NCBI GenBank assembly: GCA_965153455.1
Contig: OZ234493.1
Span: 31,672,213-31,736,212 of the forward strand
Length of the DNA stretch: 64,000 nt
Reading direction: 5' to 3'
Source of the DNA: Sphagnum compactum
Taxonomy: Eukaryota; Bryophyta; Sphagnopsida; Sphagnales
Shown: positions 23,456-39,587 of the stretch, one piece after another
How positions within the stretch are numbered: the stretch's first letter is position 1
Layout: the number at the start of each line of letters is the position of its first letter
The notes under the pieces: generated by a model
Told to the model about the DNA's origin: nothing
What the model saw: the letters and a program-made list of their open reading frames with translations, nothing else
The model's database searches: none
Program-made: the position numbers and the translations under genes

Positions 23456-24595
23456 TCAGACTGTAGCATCAAAAGAGGGTTCGAAAATAGTCCAAGAATG
23501 GCCAAGCCTGGAAGGAGCAGGCAACCAATGCCAAGAATTTTCCTGCATATTGTAAGCTACAACTCGATCAATGACATCGTCAGATATGTAGAGAAACCCA
23601 TTTCTTCCGACGCAACAAAAATCCTCAAAGCTGATCTTCTTACGAAGCTCTTTCACCATAGGCTTTGGCAGCCTTAGGGTTTCAATCCACTCTCCCTTCT
23701 TCCTATCAAGCTCCCAGATACCAATGCTCTTGGGTGCTGGATAGCAGTTCATGCGCCACAACAGTTTATCCGTGCCCCCTACAAGAAGCAAGCTGCCGTT
23801 CCTTTCCACCAGATGAGGCCCAACTACACCTGCAGGTATTCGCCATCTCGTCTTGCTCCAGACTCCTGTACGCAGGTTGAATCCCACGGCAAAGTAGTAT
23901 CCTCTGAACCCTAGCCAATAGATCCATCCGTTGCATAGCACACCGGCTTTCGCAGCGAAGTCTGAACAACAAAACCTTCGCGGAAGCTGGCTTTTTGTCG
24001 TCCAGCTGCCTACGGCAGAATCGTAAAACCTTGTGGTTCGATCTCGATGTCGCGACAGATTACTCGCCATAACGATCTGGTAACTGTTTGTGCTAGCGTT
24101 GTGCACCATAGCTGTGTATGTTGGCTCAACTCCAAAAGCTTCAGGTAGGAGACTTACTGCATTGAAGAGCCTCCGCAAGGGATTCACAACGTATAATGCC
24201 TTGGCAACCGCTCCAATCCCTGAGAGCTTCACCAGAAGCAAGCCGCCAGCCGATGCCACAAGCTCGAATGATCCTTTATTCCGATCCAAGCAAATACACG
24301 GCAAATCGAACCACCTGTTCATCGCAGGATCGTAGGCGGGAAACGAAACGCATTCCGTATTGCAAGAACTCGGTCCTCTGGAGAGGAACCATGGATGCAG
24401 ATTCGTCGTGCTGATCTTCCTCCGAAGCTCCAGGAATTTCCGTGAGCCGATCCAAGCATTCCATGACTTGCAAACGCATCGCATGCGCAAGAGACTCCCT
24501 ACTGGTACATGGAGCAACATCTTCTCCAGTAGCTCCTTGGGAAGCTGACTCCATATCCCTGGATTCATCGTGGATTCGATGCAACAGAACGACAT
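23456..24595 (-). CDS. F-box/kelch-type protein (SCF substrate adaptor)
   Basis: A single uninterrupted reading frame of 379 residues. Residues about 14-58 form an F-box (LPKELLEKMLLHVPVGSLLRMRCVCKSWNAWI), which binds Skp1 in an SCF ubiquitin ligase. The rest is a kelch/galactose-oxidase-like beta-propeller region with aromatic-rich blades such as RFYDSAVGSWTTKSQLPRR, NGSLLLVGGTDK and YNMQENSWHWLP. Overall organisation resembles plant F-box/kelch proteins of the LCR/At5g15710 kind. Two candidate starts exist: ATG at 24595 and an in-frame ATG nine codons on, before PGIWSQLP, which is where related proteins tend to begin. The target is unknown. It looks intact, and lack of introns is common in this family. 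Confidence 0.88.
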   Translation of the reverse strand: MSFCCIESTMNPGIWSQLPKELLEKMLLHVPVGSLLRMRCVCKSWNAWIGSRKFLELRRKISTTNLHPWFLSRGPSSCNTECVSFPAYDPAMNRWFDLPCICLDRNKGSFELVASAGGLLLVKLSGIGAVAKALYVVNPLRRLFNAVSLLPEAFGVEPTYTAMVHNASTNSYQIVMASNLSRHRDRTTRFYDSAVGSWTTKSQLPRRFCCSDFAAKAGVLCNGWIYWLGFRGYYFAVGFNLRTGVWSKTRWRIPAGVVGPHLVERNGSLLLVGGTDKLLWRMNCYPAPKSIGIWELDRKKGEWIETLRLPKPMVKELRKKISFEDFCCVGRNGFLYISDDVIDRVVAYNMQENSWHWLPAPSRLGHSWTIFEPSFDATV

Positions 24596-24599
24596 CTTG

Positions 24600-25230
24600 C
24601 AAGCAAATCATCAGAGAAAAAAATGTGACCTCGTATTCTAGACCGAAACTTTCCAGAGGAAAGTTTCACTAGCCTTCTTCAAGACAAAGAGCAAGCCAGG
24701 TCGACCGCACAAACCAAAATTTTTAAAAACCAAAAAAAAAAACAAAAAAAAACAAGAAAAACTCCAATCCAAACAGAACTCTAGCTATTAAAACAACAGG
24801 AAATTCCAGATGTGAGAGCCTGCCATCGTTCTGCGGCGAGACAAATCAGAATTCCCAGGAACACTAGAAAAAAGAAGAAAAAACATATTCAGCTCCATGA
24901 GCTTTGCCAAACCAAAGCGCAGAGATTTTTCTGAAACAGAGAAAGAAAGAAGAGTCCCCTTAAGAGTTTACGAAATAATCTAATATAATTCCCGTGTATT
25001 GTGGCTGTACATCGAAAGGCGACGCAGATGCGCAGCATATCCAAACACACACACACCGCGAGCGACAGAAGAGCTCCCCTTGTGTATGCGAGAGAAGAGC
25101 GAAAGGAGAGAGACGACGGGTCACCCGGTATCTCCTCGGTCCCTCCCTCTCATTCACCGGGTGCGAGACTCTCGCCCCTTCGATGGTTGGCGGCCTGGAT
25201 CGTCCCCACGTACTCCTAACTACGTCCACA
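24600..25230 (-). promoter_or_regulatory. F-box gene upstream region
   Basis: Reverse-strand leader and promoter. GC-rich around 25020-25230 with an ACAC run near 25046; no coding sequence supported on either strand. Confidence 0.35.
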
Positions 25231-25289
25231 TGGCACAGTTACCGTCGTGGTTAGGTCACACCGCGGTAAGTTAACCAGTGTTGGGCGGG

Positions 25290-25660
25290 TGCCTGGTTTG
25301 AGGGTCAGTTCTGGTTCCAGTTCCAGTTAGTAAACATCAGATCGGAGGTTTGGAACCAGGTTCCAGAAACGGAATACCAACTGGACCTGGAACCGGTTCC
25401 GGTTCTATTGAATGTGTGTGCAACCGGAACTGGGATTTTCCGAATAAAGAAGTTTTCTGGAAGAAAAAGATGAGAAGGTTAACTGGAGGTTTAACTCTCG
25501 GTTAGCTGCTGGTCTGGGTTACCTGGAACTGGACCAGAACCAGGTCTCATTTCTAGAACCAAAATCAGAACCGGAACTGGAAATTGGTCTGTTGGAAGAA
25601 CCGGAACGAGAACCGGATTTCCAGTTCCATTAGGGTTTGGAACTGGAACTCAAAGCAGTC
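25290..25660. repeat. GGAACCGG/GGTTCCAG-rich degenerate repeat block
   Basis: Some fifteen or more variants of GGTTCCAGTT, GGAACTGG and GGAACCGG occur in both orientations within ~370 bp. The block starts about 700 bp upstream of the F-box start. No coding frame. It resembles subterminal repeats of a non-autonomous transposon, but no ends were found. Confidence 0.6.
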
Positions 25661-26340
25661 TACTAAAACCCATCCCCACTTCCTTAACTTTCCCATCCAA
25701 AACAGTTATCGTTATTTACTTTCTCATCCAAAACAAACGTTCGTGTTTGTTGTTTTGATGATGAACTTTTTACAAAGTCGTAGCCAACAATTTGTTCTAG
25801 TAAAAAAGTAAATGTACCTTTTTTAAAGGAAAAAAGTAAATTCTGAGTCCGGTGTTAATCTAAACGAAAGTTATACTTAGGAACTTAATTTTAACTACCC
25901 GTCCTTTCTCCGGGTGAGCCATTGGACCTCCCAAATTGTTTGCTTGCCTGGCTTACTACGTAAGCCCGGGCCATTTTCTTGGACGGGATCTCATCCACAT
26001 CCACCACAGCTGACTCAGCACGTGCATCATCCCCAAGGCTTTTACGTATCAGATCTGTAACCGACTTTGGTGGATTTTGGATGAGGAATGGGACCCACCA
26101 CTTGGGTGGATTTGGATGAGGAATGGGACCCACTACTAAAAATTGGAAGCTTTCCAATTTTAGCAGGCCCACTAGTTTTTTAGTTGGTACTGAGATCCGG
26201 TTATATACGGGTATCTACCATCTACATGTATCTACCCTCTACTTAGCTAATTTCTCCAATTTCGGTGATGCAGAGAAGCAATTGCAAAATGGTTATTGGA
26301 ATTTGAGGCTGAAATGCACATGTAGCCTGAGTCGGTGAAG
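25660..26340. other. Non-coding stretch with a short tandem repeat
   Basis: No gene supported. At 26080-26132 'ggatgaggaatgggaccca' occurs twice, separated by 'cttgggtgga'-type words. Confidence 0.4.
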
Positions 26341-26369
26341 TGTTGAAGGTTTACATTGCTTCCAGCCAT

Positions 26370-26600
26370 CATCACAGTAATGTGCCGTAGTCACAACATT
26401 TGTTTTCATGCGTGTCCCATCTGCTCCACTGCAATGTGCCATAGTCACAACATTTGTTTTCATGTGTGACCCATCTGCTCCACTGCAATGTGCCATAGTC
26501 ACAACATTTGTTTTCATGTGTGACCCATCTGCTCCATTGCAATGTGCCATAGTCACAACATTTGTTTTCATGTGTGACCCATCTGCTCCACTGCAATGTA
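26370..26600. repeat. 54-bp minisatellite, about four copies
   Basis: Unit contains 'atagtcacaacatttg' and 'acccatctgctcca'. Copies are nearly identical except the first. Since 54 is a multiple of three, several frames stay open on both strands (an 18-residue repeat with GADGSHMKTNVVTMAH on the reverse strand), without sign of being a gene. Confidence 0.9.
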
Positions 26601-26639
26601 AACCTGAGCAAGCCCTGTTTTTAAAAAACCACAAGCAAT

Positions 26640-29290
26640 CATGTATACAAAGTTGTGCAATTAGCCTCTACGCCGAAGCTCAACCTAACACAGTCAACCC
26701 AAACAAAGTTCAAAGGCATTCAACATATGTACAAATAAAGAATCTCTCTCACAAGAATCAAGAAATTTTCATTCTCCCGATTAAGAAAAAGCAAAGCAAG
26801 GTTAACACTTCTTCAATAAGTCACAGAGAATTCCCAAGAAGGAAAGACAAAAAAAAAAGAACAAAGGACCAAGAAACAGACACCAAAAAAGAACAGAAAA
26901 ACAAAATAAAACACTAAAAAAAGTATGAACAGTGCCAGTCTCACACCTGTTCAGGGACCATTGACAGTAGCATGTATGATAGTGACTTCTCTATCACAAC
27001 TTCCCCACTGACTTCATCAGCTCACTACAATCAGAAAAGACCAGTGAAAACACTAGCCTGCATAATGAGATTCTGCTGCAAATCTGGAAGCAACAGGAAG
27101 ACTCAGCCTTGCTACTGGCTAGCAACAAACAACACAAGGAGATAACAAAAAACAGAAAGACACGACAGGATAGACACACAGGAAAGGACAGCAGGGAAGA
27201 ACAAAGACCAAAGAAAGAAAGAGCAAGAGAAAGGATTTGCTGTTCCTCAGATACTTGAAAGATACCTTGTTGGGAGTGCCGTGCAACACCATCACACCGA
27301 ACCTGCTTTCAGAGGAGTTTCCAGAAGACATGAGAAAGGAGCGGTGTCTTGCAGGAGCTCCTTCCAAGGTGCTCCTTCAACCCTTAAGATAGTAGAAAAT
27401 GGCAATGAACCAGAAGGAACTAGATTGTGAGGCTGTTCAAGTGGCAGTCCAACTTATTTATTCTTCAAAAATTTGACCTCCAAAACTGTCGGAACAAAAC
27501 AATGGGAGATAAGAAGTCTAAAAGGTTTCAATGAAGAGTTTTGATATGCTGAAGTAGTCATCACATCTCTGAACCACGTACTGTGAAATCTCTGCAATGG
27601 GATAAGAGATGGATGATGGATGAAACCTGTGACTCAAGGAAAGATAACATTGACACCTGGGGAACAATAACCAGGCTGCAAATAGAGGCAAGGGCTCTCT
27701 GGATCTTTTCAAGCTCTTGCAAACAAAAAACACCTACTGAAAACATGACATTCAAGACAGAACTTTTCTAGATTCTCCACTCCCTCCCTTAGTATGTCTG
27801 TATGATCAATAACAACAACAAAAGCTATGATTTTGAAAACATGATGTCACACTTAAGTTCCATTGATTAAGCCACTTGCATATAATTGTCATACAATATC
27901 TTAGCTTGCTTGAGAAGAACAAATTTGCAGCTAACAAGGAAGTCAGAAAAGCAGCTCCAACTTCTGTGCACAAAAGCATCAAGTGTGAACTGAGGTATCT
28001 CAAGAGCTTCAACCTTGCCCATGACTATGCCTTTCCTCAACCTGGGTATATGAAGACCACATGCACCCCATCCCCAGACACTTGTAAAGCTTTCAGAAGA
28101 TCTGGCGATCCTTCACCTCGAAACTTATCATGTGTTGAAGGGAACAGTAATCCAGTGTTCCTTCAATACCACAGGTATGTTCACTTGCCAGCTCATATAT
28201 GGAATCTATCCGTCCTGCACACTTACCAGCAGACTATGTCAATGCCTTGGGTACTGTCCAGTCAAGCAACTCTGAACAGCACAGAAAGGAAAGCATCAGA
28301 AGGTAATGATAAGGAAATCCCCAGCCTGAGTAAGGCCAGCATCAGTCATCAAAGCAACTCTGGTGAAGGCAATTTGACTGGACAAAACAGATTTCAAGAC
28401 CCTCCTCATTCTCAAAGGCAAGTCTGATAAGTAATTTATCAAAAGAATAAAGAGAGTTCAAGAACCCTTCATCATTAGAGATCCCCCACTCCTTGAAGAT
28501 GTTGCTTGCAAAAGCCAGATGTTCAGAACATACAGGATAAATAAAAAGATTATCACACCAACCAAGCCAATCGTCCATGTCTTGGTCAAACCAAAACCAG
28601 ACCTCCTCACAGCACACTGCAAGCACCGAGAGTGATCAGATCATGCTCTGCAGCCTCAGAGAATACCTCATCAACCCCTCGGACCATGACAAGACCCTTG
28701 CCCTTCTCAGCACCAGGATCCACCATAGGCCACAACTTGCAACACCTGAGAAGTAATACCAAAACACACGTACCAAGAGCAGCCTTTGTAACCAATATAT
28801 GTTCCACCCAAATAGATTGACAGCTTACTCCAAGTTTACATGGATAAATCACAAGCTTCAAGAAATTCCATTAATGTGTTCCAATTTGGCTTGAAAGCAA
28901 ATAAATAAAAGCTTGAATGCAAAGGAAGCTCCTTAAGAGCAACACTTAGTTATCGCAACTGACAGGCATCCCGAACAAAAGCCAGTAAAGGAAATATAAC
29001 GCACTATTTACTACTTGAGATCACAGCTCACCACACTGAAGACAAAAGCTCAGGAAACCCATCAAGGTCTAGATCTTCATCTCCACATATAGCTTGACAA
29101 AACTCAGCTACAGTGCTTGGCAGCATTCTGCTCAAGTCCTACATTGCAAGGTTTCAAGTGTTGGGTCAATGTCAAATCTATATGATGATGTCCACTATGT
29201 CATTCTGAAAGTGTAAGTCTCATCTTGTCTTGTGTGGTTGGTGTTCAAAGTGTGATCATCAAAACCTTGAACTAGAGAGAAGTTCAAACC
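26640..29290. other. Unassigned region downstream of the FYVE-ankyrin gene
   Basis: No recognised protein. Composition resembles transcribed non-coding DNA. Some words at about 26990-27130 ('cttcatcagctc', 'tctggaagca') recur in intron 4 of the FYVE-ankyrin gene. It may include 3' UTR sequence and unrecognised exons on the reverse strand (see 28342-28861). Confidence 0.35.
28342..28861 (-). CDS. Unrecognised reverse-strand open segments, possible exons
   Basis: Two overlapping reverse-strand frames have protein-like composition: one with VDPGAEKGKGLVMVRGVDEV, the next with DQDMDDWLGWCDNLFIYP and SLYSFDKLLIRLAFENEEGL. They could be joined by splicing near 28612 (an AG precedes TGTGCTGTGAGG) or be remnants of one broken gene. 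I do not recognise the family and find no clear start or end. Confidence 0.2.
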
Positions 29291-32228
29291 CTAAGTAACA
29301 ATGGTAGAATCCAATCGTTGCCGCATTTTATGTCCCAATGTGGTTTGTGCACAATCTATTGGTGTCTCTCCTGCAAAAGACATTTTATAGCAGTCAGAAG
29401 CACAACCAGAAATTATGTTGGTGTAGGCCAAAAATTGTTTACAAATCTGGTTCTCAGCTTGTTTTGATAGACATGTAAAATATAATAACATAGAGCAGAT
29501 CCCCACAAATCTATACCAAATACAATGATATACAAACAAGCAACAAGAGCACAGTTACTTGATTCAGACAGTTGCCATTATGTTTGATCAAGTGTACACT
29601 GTCTCTCCCTCTTCCATACCTTGAGCATTTTTTGCTTGCACGTTAGCTCCAGCATCCATCAGCATGAATGTGATCTCTGTGAAGTTGAACATTGCTGCCT
29701 GCAAGATACAAGTAAGGGAGCAACATAAGTACAAGTAATGACAACTCTGTTATCTGCATCACAAAATCCACAAACTCCAAACTCAGTACAAGGAAACAAG
29801 GTCACAAAGATCCTGGAGGACATGTAGAGAAAGGGCCTTACCAAATGAAGCAATGACATGCCTTGTTTGTCAAAGTAATTAGCATCCAGTCCCTGAAAAC
29901 AACACCCATTATTACATACACCATCAAGTATATAAACTGGTCATCAATCTTTAAAAAGCCCAGATGAGAGCTTGTAACAGATAAATACCTGAGAAAGAAG
30001 ATCTTTTACTGCTGCAACATCACCATTCTTAACCGCTTCTCGCAATCCCTGCCATATCACAAAATTTCCTAATCAGGCACATAATTTGATTCACAAATAT
30101 GGCATTAAATCAACAGCAGAATGCTAACAATGACGACCAGCACAGAAGCATTGGAGGCACCAGAAAACTGCTGATCCTGAACAAACCAACATTTCTAGGT
30201 CTAAACTGATATGCTGTACCTCTCCAGTGAGTTCATATGATTTCGATAGGGGATGACTGCTCCTCTGTGAGGTCTGGCCACTTTGGAAAAACAAGCTGCA
30301 CCCATAAAACTCATGATAGTCAGGTCCTATAAGCTCATCTGGAACTGAACAAACTCAACGATTGAGGTGCACAAAACAACATCATAATGGTTGTTTGAAA
30401 CATCATAGCTGGTACATTTTGCAGAAAACCCACACCTAGGCATAGTATTCCCATAAGATGACCCTGTTGACAACGAAGAGGAATCATTGTTTGCTGCCAA
30501 GGACGATCTCTTTGGTTTCACTGGGATGGCTGGTTGTGGCTGAGAAGGCAACACTACCTGGCAATAGAAGGACCAAGTCAGTCTTATTATAGACTATTCA
30601 CCCCAGGAAACTCCATGACACAAAAAGGCACAATACACATAACTATGAGATTGCAGAGAAATCTCCACAACACTTTGAAGGAACACAATAATGTGTACAG
30701 TCTTAACCTTATGACAAAGCTTCAGACCGCTGACTTCATCACAAATAGCAATGACAGGCTTATGACTACCCACCAACTTCATCAGCTCCCAATGGTGAGT
30801 TCATACAAGTACTTATATGAACACAAGATTTTCTGCCCAAAACTTTGGACAAACTAATATACAAAATCTGAATCTTGAGTTTCTGTCACATTTCTGGAAG
30901 CAGTGGGAAGACTTGGTCATGATGTTGGTTAGCAGTACTCAAGAGACATGGCTAAAAAGAACACTCACACTGGTATCCTCGTCTAAAGAGGGTACACTTC
31001 AACTCATTGTAGCTTATCCCTGTACAAGAAAACATCTAAGCCTAAGTCGCAGAAGCCTACATAGAGGGTGGTAGTTGGCAACTCCTGCACACTGAATATA
31101 TCCTTTACAAAAATGGTACAATACACAGTAGAGGCATGGTTCAGGACTTTCAGGATCAGCATTCAAGGTTTTCTTGTTACCACAATTGAGCTCAGTTGAA
31201 GTCCAATACATCATGACCAAAAAAATTGGAAGTTACCTCCGGAGTTGGAGCCGTGCATATACACAAAGGCATCCCACATGTGCAATCAAAGGCTGGGGTG
31301 GCTGGTGGGGCAGGTGCCTCATCTTCCACTTCTTTGTCAACAAAAGACGAATCCTTGGCCAAATTTAGTTTATCAATGGAAGTGCTTAGTCCATCAACAG
31401 CCTTGCTAACAGCCTGTATGTTGGGTTTTGGCTTAATCCTGGTACATATGGAACATGAATGCCGTCAAAAGCTAGCCTCAGTAATTCCATGTTTCTCTCA
31501 ACACCAGCAACACATAGAAAAAGAAACTAAAAAGGAATTGCCACTGCAGCATATGGGAGAGTACTTACTGGGCAGGAGTAGGATTGTAGCAGTTGTCACA
31601 AACTCGAACAGGTGAGTAGATCCCAAACTGAGGAAGAGCCTGCAGCAACAAAAAAAAAATAGCAGTAGCAACAAGCATGAAGAACCGCAACACATCCATC
31701 TGGATCAAGACAACAGCCTAGTAGTTCAGCCTCATGGCCTCGGCCATTTCTCCTTTAAATACTCTTAGATCCATCACAACCTTGGAAATCCGAACCTGTG
31801 AATTTAGTTAGGAAGCAGCAGAAACGGACTTGTACCTTTTGATTCGAGGAATGCTCGCTGCAGAGACTTCGTCCACAGCAACGACAATGATGCTGCACAG
31901 TAATGTGATTGTCAAATTTCTCAATGAAGCTGAACCTATAACAAATCGACTAACTATTCTTACCCTAACCAAATGCGCGAGCAAATGCTTCAAAATAAAA
32001 ACAAAACATCCCGTGCTGCGATTCAAAACGAAGACAAGAACAAAATAACGAACAAGAGAGATCTTCTACATCGACTAAGAAATAAGCGCATAGAGAGAGA
32101 GAGACAGACACACACACACACACACAAACAAACACATGCACAATCCATACCCTGCGCTTGAAGGTTGTGAAGTTACAGTTACAGACGCTGCACTGAGCCG
32201 CTTCCTGGTAAGGCGGAGGGTCGGCCAT
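29291..32228 (-). CDS. FYVE zinc finger-ankyrin repeat protein
   Basis: Ten exons on the reverse strand: 32228-32151, 31892-31836, 31639-31569, 31438-31237, 30557-30436, 30295-30220, 30048-29989, 29892-29842, 29698-29620 and 29370-29291, giving 291 residues in consistent phase. Residues 13-62 form a FYVE-type finger: C13-C16, basic RRHHCRCCG core at 25-33, C37, H40 and a C59-C62 pair preceded by RV. The classical N-terminal WxxD is absent, as I recall for the similar Arabidopsis protein At3g43230. A Cys-rich CTCGMPLCIC block near residue 125 and a Ser/Pro-rich linker follow. Ankyrin repeats fill residues ~200-291 (LREAVKNGD, DKQGMSLLHLAA, NAQGETPIDCA). FYVE domains usually bind PI3P on endosomes; the actual partner is unknown. 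MADPPPYQEA is taken as the start because related proteins begin so, although an upstream in-frame ATG exists. Confidence 0.92.
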
Positions 32229-32499
32229 GACACGCTCCTCTCCCTCGCAAAGACCTCTTAGAACCTCAAGAACCCTCACCACTCTGAGCTTCCGCTATCA
32301 ATTCAAGTTTTCGCCAAAGGAGAGAGCTATGCCTTCTTCAAAACGAATTCAATGCTTCCGATCAGCTCTTCGGTTGAAATCGAGCTTTCTGTATGAAAGA
32401 AAGTCTGCAGAACTCGAAGAGAAAACAAAAGAAATTCCACTGCGAGAGCGAGAGAGGGAAACACCATCGACGCTCGAAAGACGAGCTCTCACCCTACTT

Positions 32500-32895
32500 C
32501 TCTCCCGATTGAGGTCCCAAATCGAGATCCCATAATTAGGTCTTATAATGAGGTCCCATTCGAGATCTCAGAAACCAAGTCTTACAATGAGGTTTCAATT
32601 GAGATGTCAAAACCATTGTACTTTTCCACCACGGGAACTGTCCAGGGTAGATGGCATTCTGCCCAGTGAAATGCCCCCCCCCCCCCCCCGCCGGGTCTCT
32701 CCCGATTGAGGTCCCAAATCACGACTTATAATGAGGTCTCGTTTGAGATCTCAGAAACCAGGTCTTACAAGAGTTTCCTATTGAGATCTCAAAACGATGT
32801 TCCCCAAACATTGAGATCTCAAATCTGGTTGTACTTTTCCACCATGGAACCGTCTGGGTAGATGACGTTCTGCCCCAGTGGAAAATTCCCCTAAA
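32500..32895. repeat. ~196-bp tandem duplication rich in GAGATCTC/GAGGTCCC words
   Basis: Two copies start 'tctcccgattgaggtcccaaat' at about 32502 and 32698. Each contains several GAGATCTCA-like words, a 'gtacttttccacca' and 'gtagatg(g/a)c(a/g)ttctgccc' landmark. A run of 16 C (32674-32689) closes the first copy. The block lies just upstream of the FYVE-ankyrin start. Confidence 0.8.
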
Positions 32896-33179
32896 CTTTG
32901 GCGACCCTTTTTTTAAGGGTGAGGAAATTTTCCAAGCAAAAAAGCTAATAATATACCAGGCAGAATGGCAATCTGCGTGGGCAGTTCCGACACGTAATCT
33001 TTCATAAGTAGTAATTCATGTTTTACAAGGGATGAGTGTTTTCCATGTGCATTTTCTGCAAATTAAAGACACATAAAAGTGGCAAAAGTTGCTAATAACT
33101 AACTATTATGGATTAAAGAAAGGGTGTCATAGATGGCCGATTCTGCCACGTAAACCGTTAATGCGGCGAACCTTGACAA

Positions 33180-33680
33180 CTAGGTCTTACGCAAGGTGGC
33201 AACCTAATGCTAGGTTCGGACCAATTTTGGCTAGTTATTGAATTTTGACCTAGTTATCAACCCGGTTATCAACCCATTTATTGATAACCTACCATTTGGT
33301 TATTGAATTTTCAATAATCGGTTAATAACCTAATCGATCGATATTAAAATTTCAAAATTTAAATAACCTTGACAAATGACCTAGTTATCATCCAAGTAGG
33401 TTATCAATCCTAAAACACTTAACATTTTTATGATAGATAATTTTGAAAACATGAAAAATATTAATAAATTTAATTTAGCTAGTAAAAAACCCTATATAAG
33501 CAACTAATAATCAGCAAGATAACTAAGGGTTACCAACCGGTTATTTGGCCTACTTTTGTGCATTACTAGTGTTTATTAATTATCCCAAACTATTGATAAC
33601 CTAATTGGCACTCAAATATTTTACTATTTGATATTGATAATTTAATTAACACCCCAAAAAAAAAAAAAAAAACCTACCTA
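33180..33680. repeat. GGTTATC-rich dispersed element, copy 2
   Basis: This shares the right half of copy 1 (4840-5180) in the same order: 'aggttatcaa', 'aacatttttatgatag', AT core, 'ggttat', 'ttgataaccta', 'gatattgata' and a closing 'cccaaaa'. Differences are mostly C to T or G to A. It lies about 950 bp upstream of the FYVE-ankyrin start. Confidence 0.65.
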
Positions 33681-33867
33681 ATGACTATGAAAAAAATTCA
33701 ATAACTAGTGTCAACACTAGTTTAAGGCATGAAGATTGCAACATCATTAAACCTAAAAACAAGAAATAATGTTCAAACAATTATCGAAAGATTCTAAGAT
33801 TATTTATGGAACCTAGCAATCCAACAAATACATCTTTGAACCATTCTCATGGCCAACAACTACCTAT

Positions 33868-34049
33868 AATTACATATTGTAAAATTTTAATTTAAAAAAA
33901 CATAACTACATATTGTAGGATTTTAATTAAAAAAACATAATTACATATTGTAGGATTTTAATTAAGAAAAAAAATTACATATTGTAGGATTTTAATTAAA
34001 AAAACATAATTACATATTGTAGGATTTTAATTTTTTAAAAAAAATTACA

Positions 34050-34050
<1 letters not shown>
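33868..34050. repeat. ~36-bp AT-rich tandem repeat, about five copies
   Basis: Unit 'attacatattgtaggatttt' followed by 'aattaaaaaaacat'. Copies vary in A-run length. Non-coding. Confidence 0.85.
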
Positions 34051-38559
<4,509 letters not shown>

Positions 38560-38560
<1 letters not shown>

Positions 38561-39587
38561 GTCCTTTTTTCGCTATCCACCTACCTTTACTAGCCACGTG
38601 GAAAATGGCGTGTCAAAGGATCGAGTGCACTTTTTTGCCACCTGTCTTCATCTCGCGCTTCGCTGTCTTCTCGCGAACGCCGCTTTGTTGCCAAAGTCGG
38701 AAATTCCTTTCGTGATTCTGTTTTTGTGTTTTGTGGCGAAGTGTTTTGTGGGTGGGTTTTGGTTTTTGGCGTCGCTAGCCAGCGAGCGAGCGAGCGAACG
38801 AGCGGGGACGACGCACGCGATTATCTTGTGTCGTTACGAATTCTCGGCAGTTGTTTTTTTTGCAAAAAACATTTGGGGGCTGCACTTTGAACTCGTCTGA
38901 GCGCCCACCCATCAAACCACATCCGACAAAACCTTTTGACGAATTCAGGACGTAAGAGACTTGTGCCCTCCATTAGGGTTCCTGAACAGATCGGTTTCCG
39001 AAAGGATCTCGACAAGGTTAGAACTACTGGAACAAGAACAGGCATTTGAGGAAGCTTGTTGTAATTTGGGTTGGACACAGAAAGCGGTAATAAGAGAGTT
39101 TGATCTTCAAATCAATGCCATTTGGGATTTGACAGGAGGATCCGAGACGGAGGTGGATGGAGCTTTGAAGCAATAAAAGTGTCTACTGGGATCATTGGCG
39201 TGCTGCTGCTGCTGCTGCGGCGGATCCATTTTTGGAGTGAAGTTTTTTTAGAGAGAAAAAAATCATCACTACATGTGAATGGTTTTCTCACAACATACTT
39301 GAGCTTTCCTTCACAATGACGTAATTCTATTCGACAAACCAAAGAGTCGGAAGGCTCTCTGTCTGCAACATTGCGATTAGGGTTGTTTCCCATCTTTCAT
39401 TCTTTCCTTCTTTTTGAAGGGGAGAAGAGTATTAGGGTTTTCCTTTTGTTAAGAAGAAGAAGAAGAAGAAGTTAGGAGTTTCCTCGGCAAGTCTGTGATG
39501 CGTTCGAGTGGTTAAGGAGGAGCAGAAGAAGTGTTGGAGCTAAGCAAGAGTTTTTAATTTTTATTTTACGGGTGGGTTTCTTCTGAA
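38560..39587 (+). promoter_or_regulatory. Upstream region and long 5' leader of the folate-biopterin transporter gene
   Basis: GC rises from about 38570. Short open frames are present but none resembles a protein. A (GAGC)n-like run lies at about 38787-38804 and (GAA)n at about 39450-39472. The leader may contain a spliced intron; I could not decide. Confidence 0.35.

Noticed and set aside
26293-26917. Frames of 113 and 169 codons across the 54-bp repeat
   Set aside because: By-product of a repeat length divisible by three; no protein-like unique sequence.
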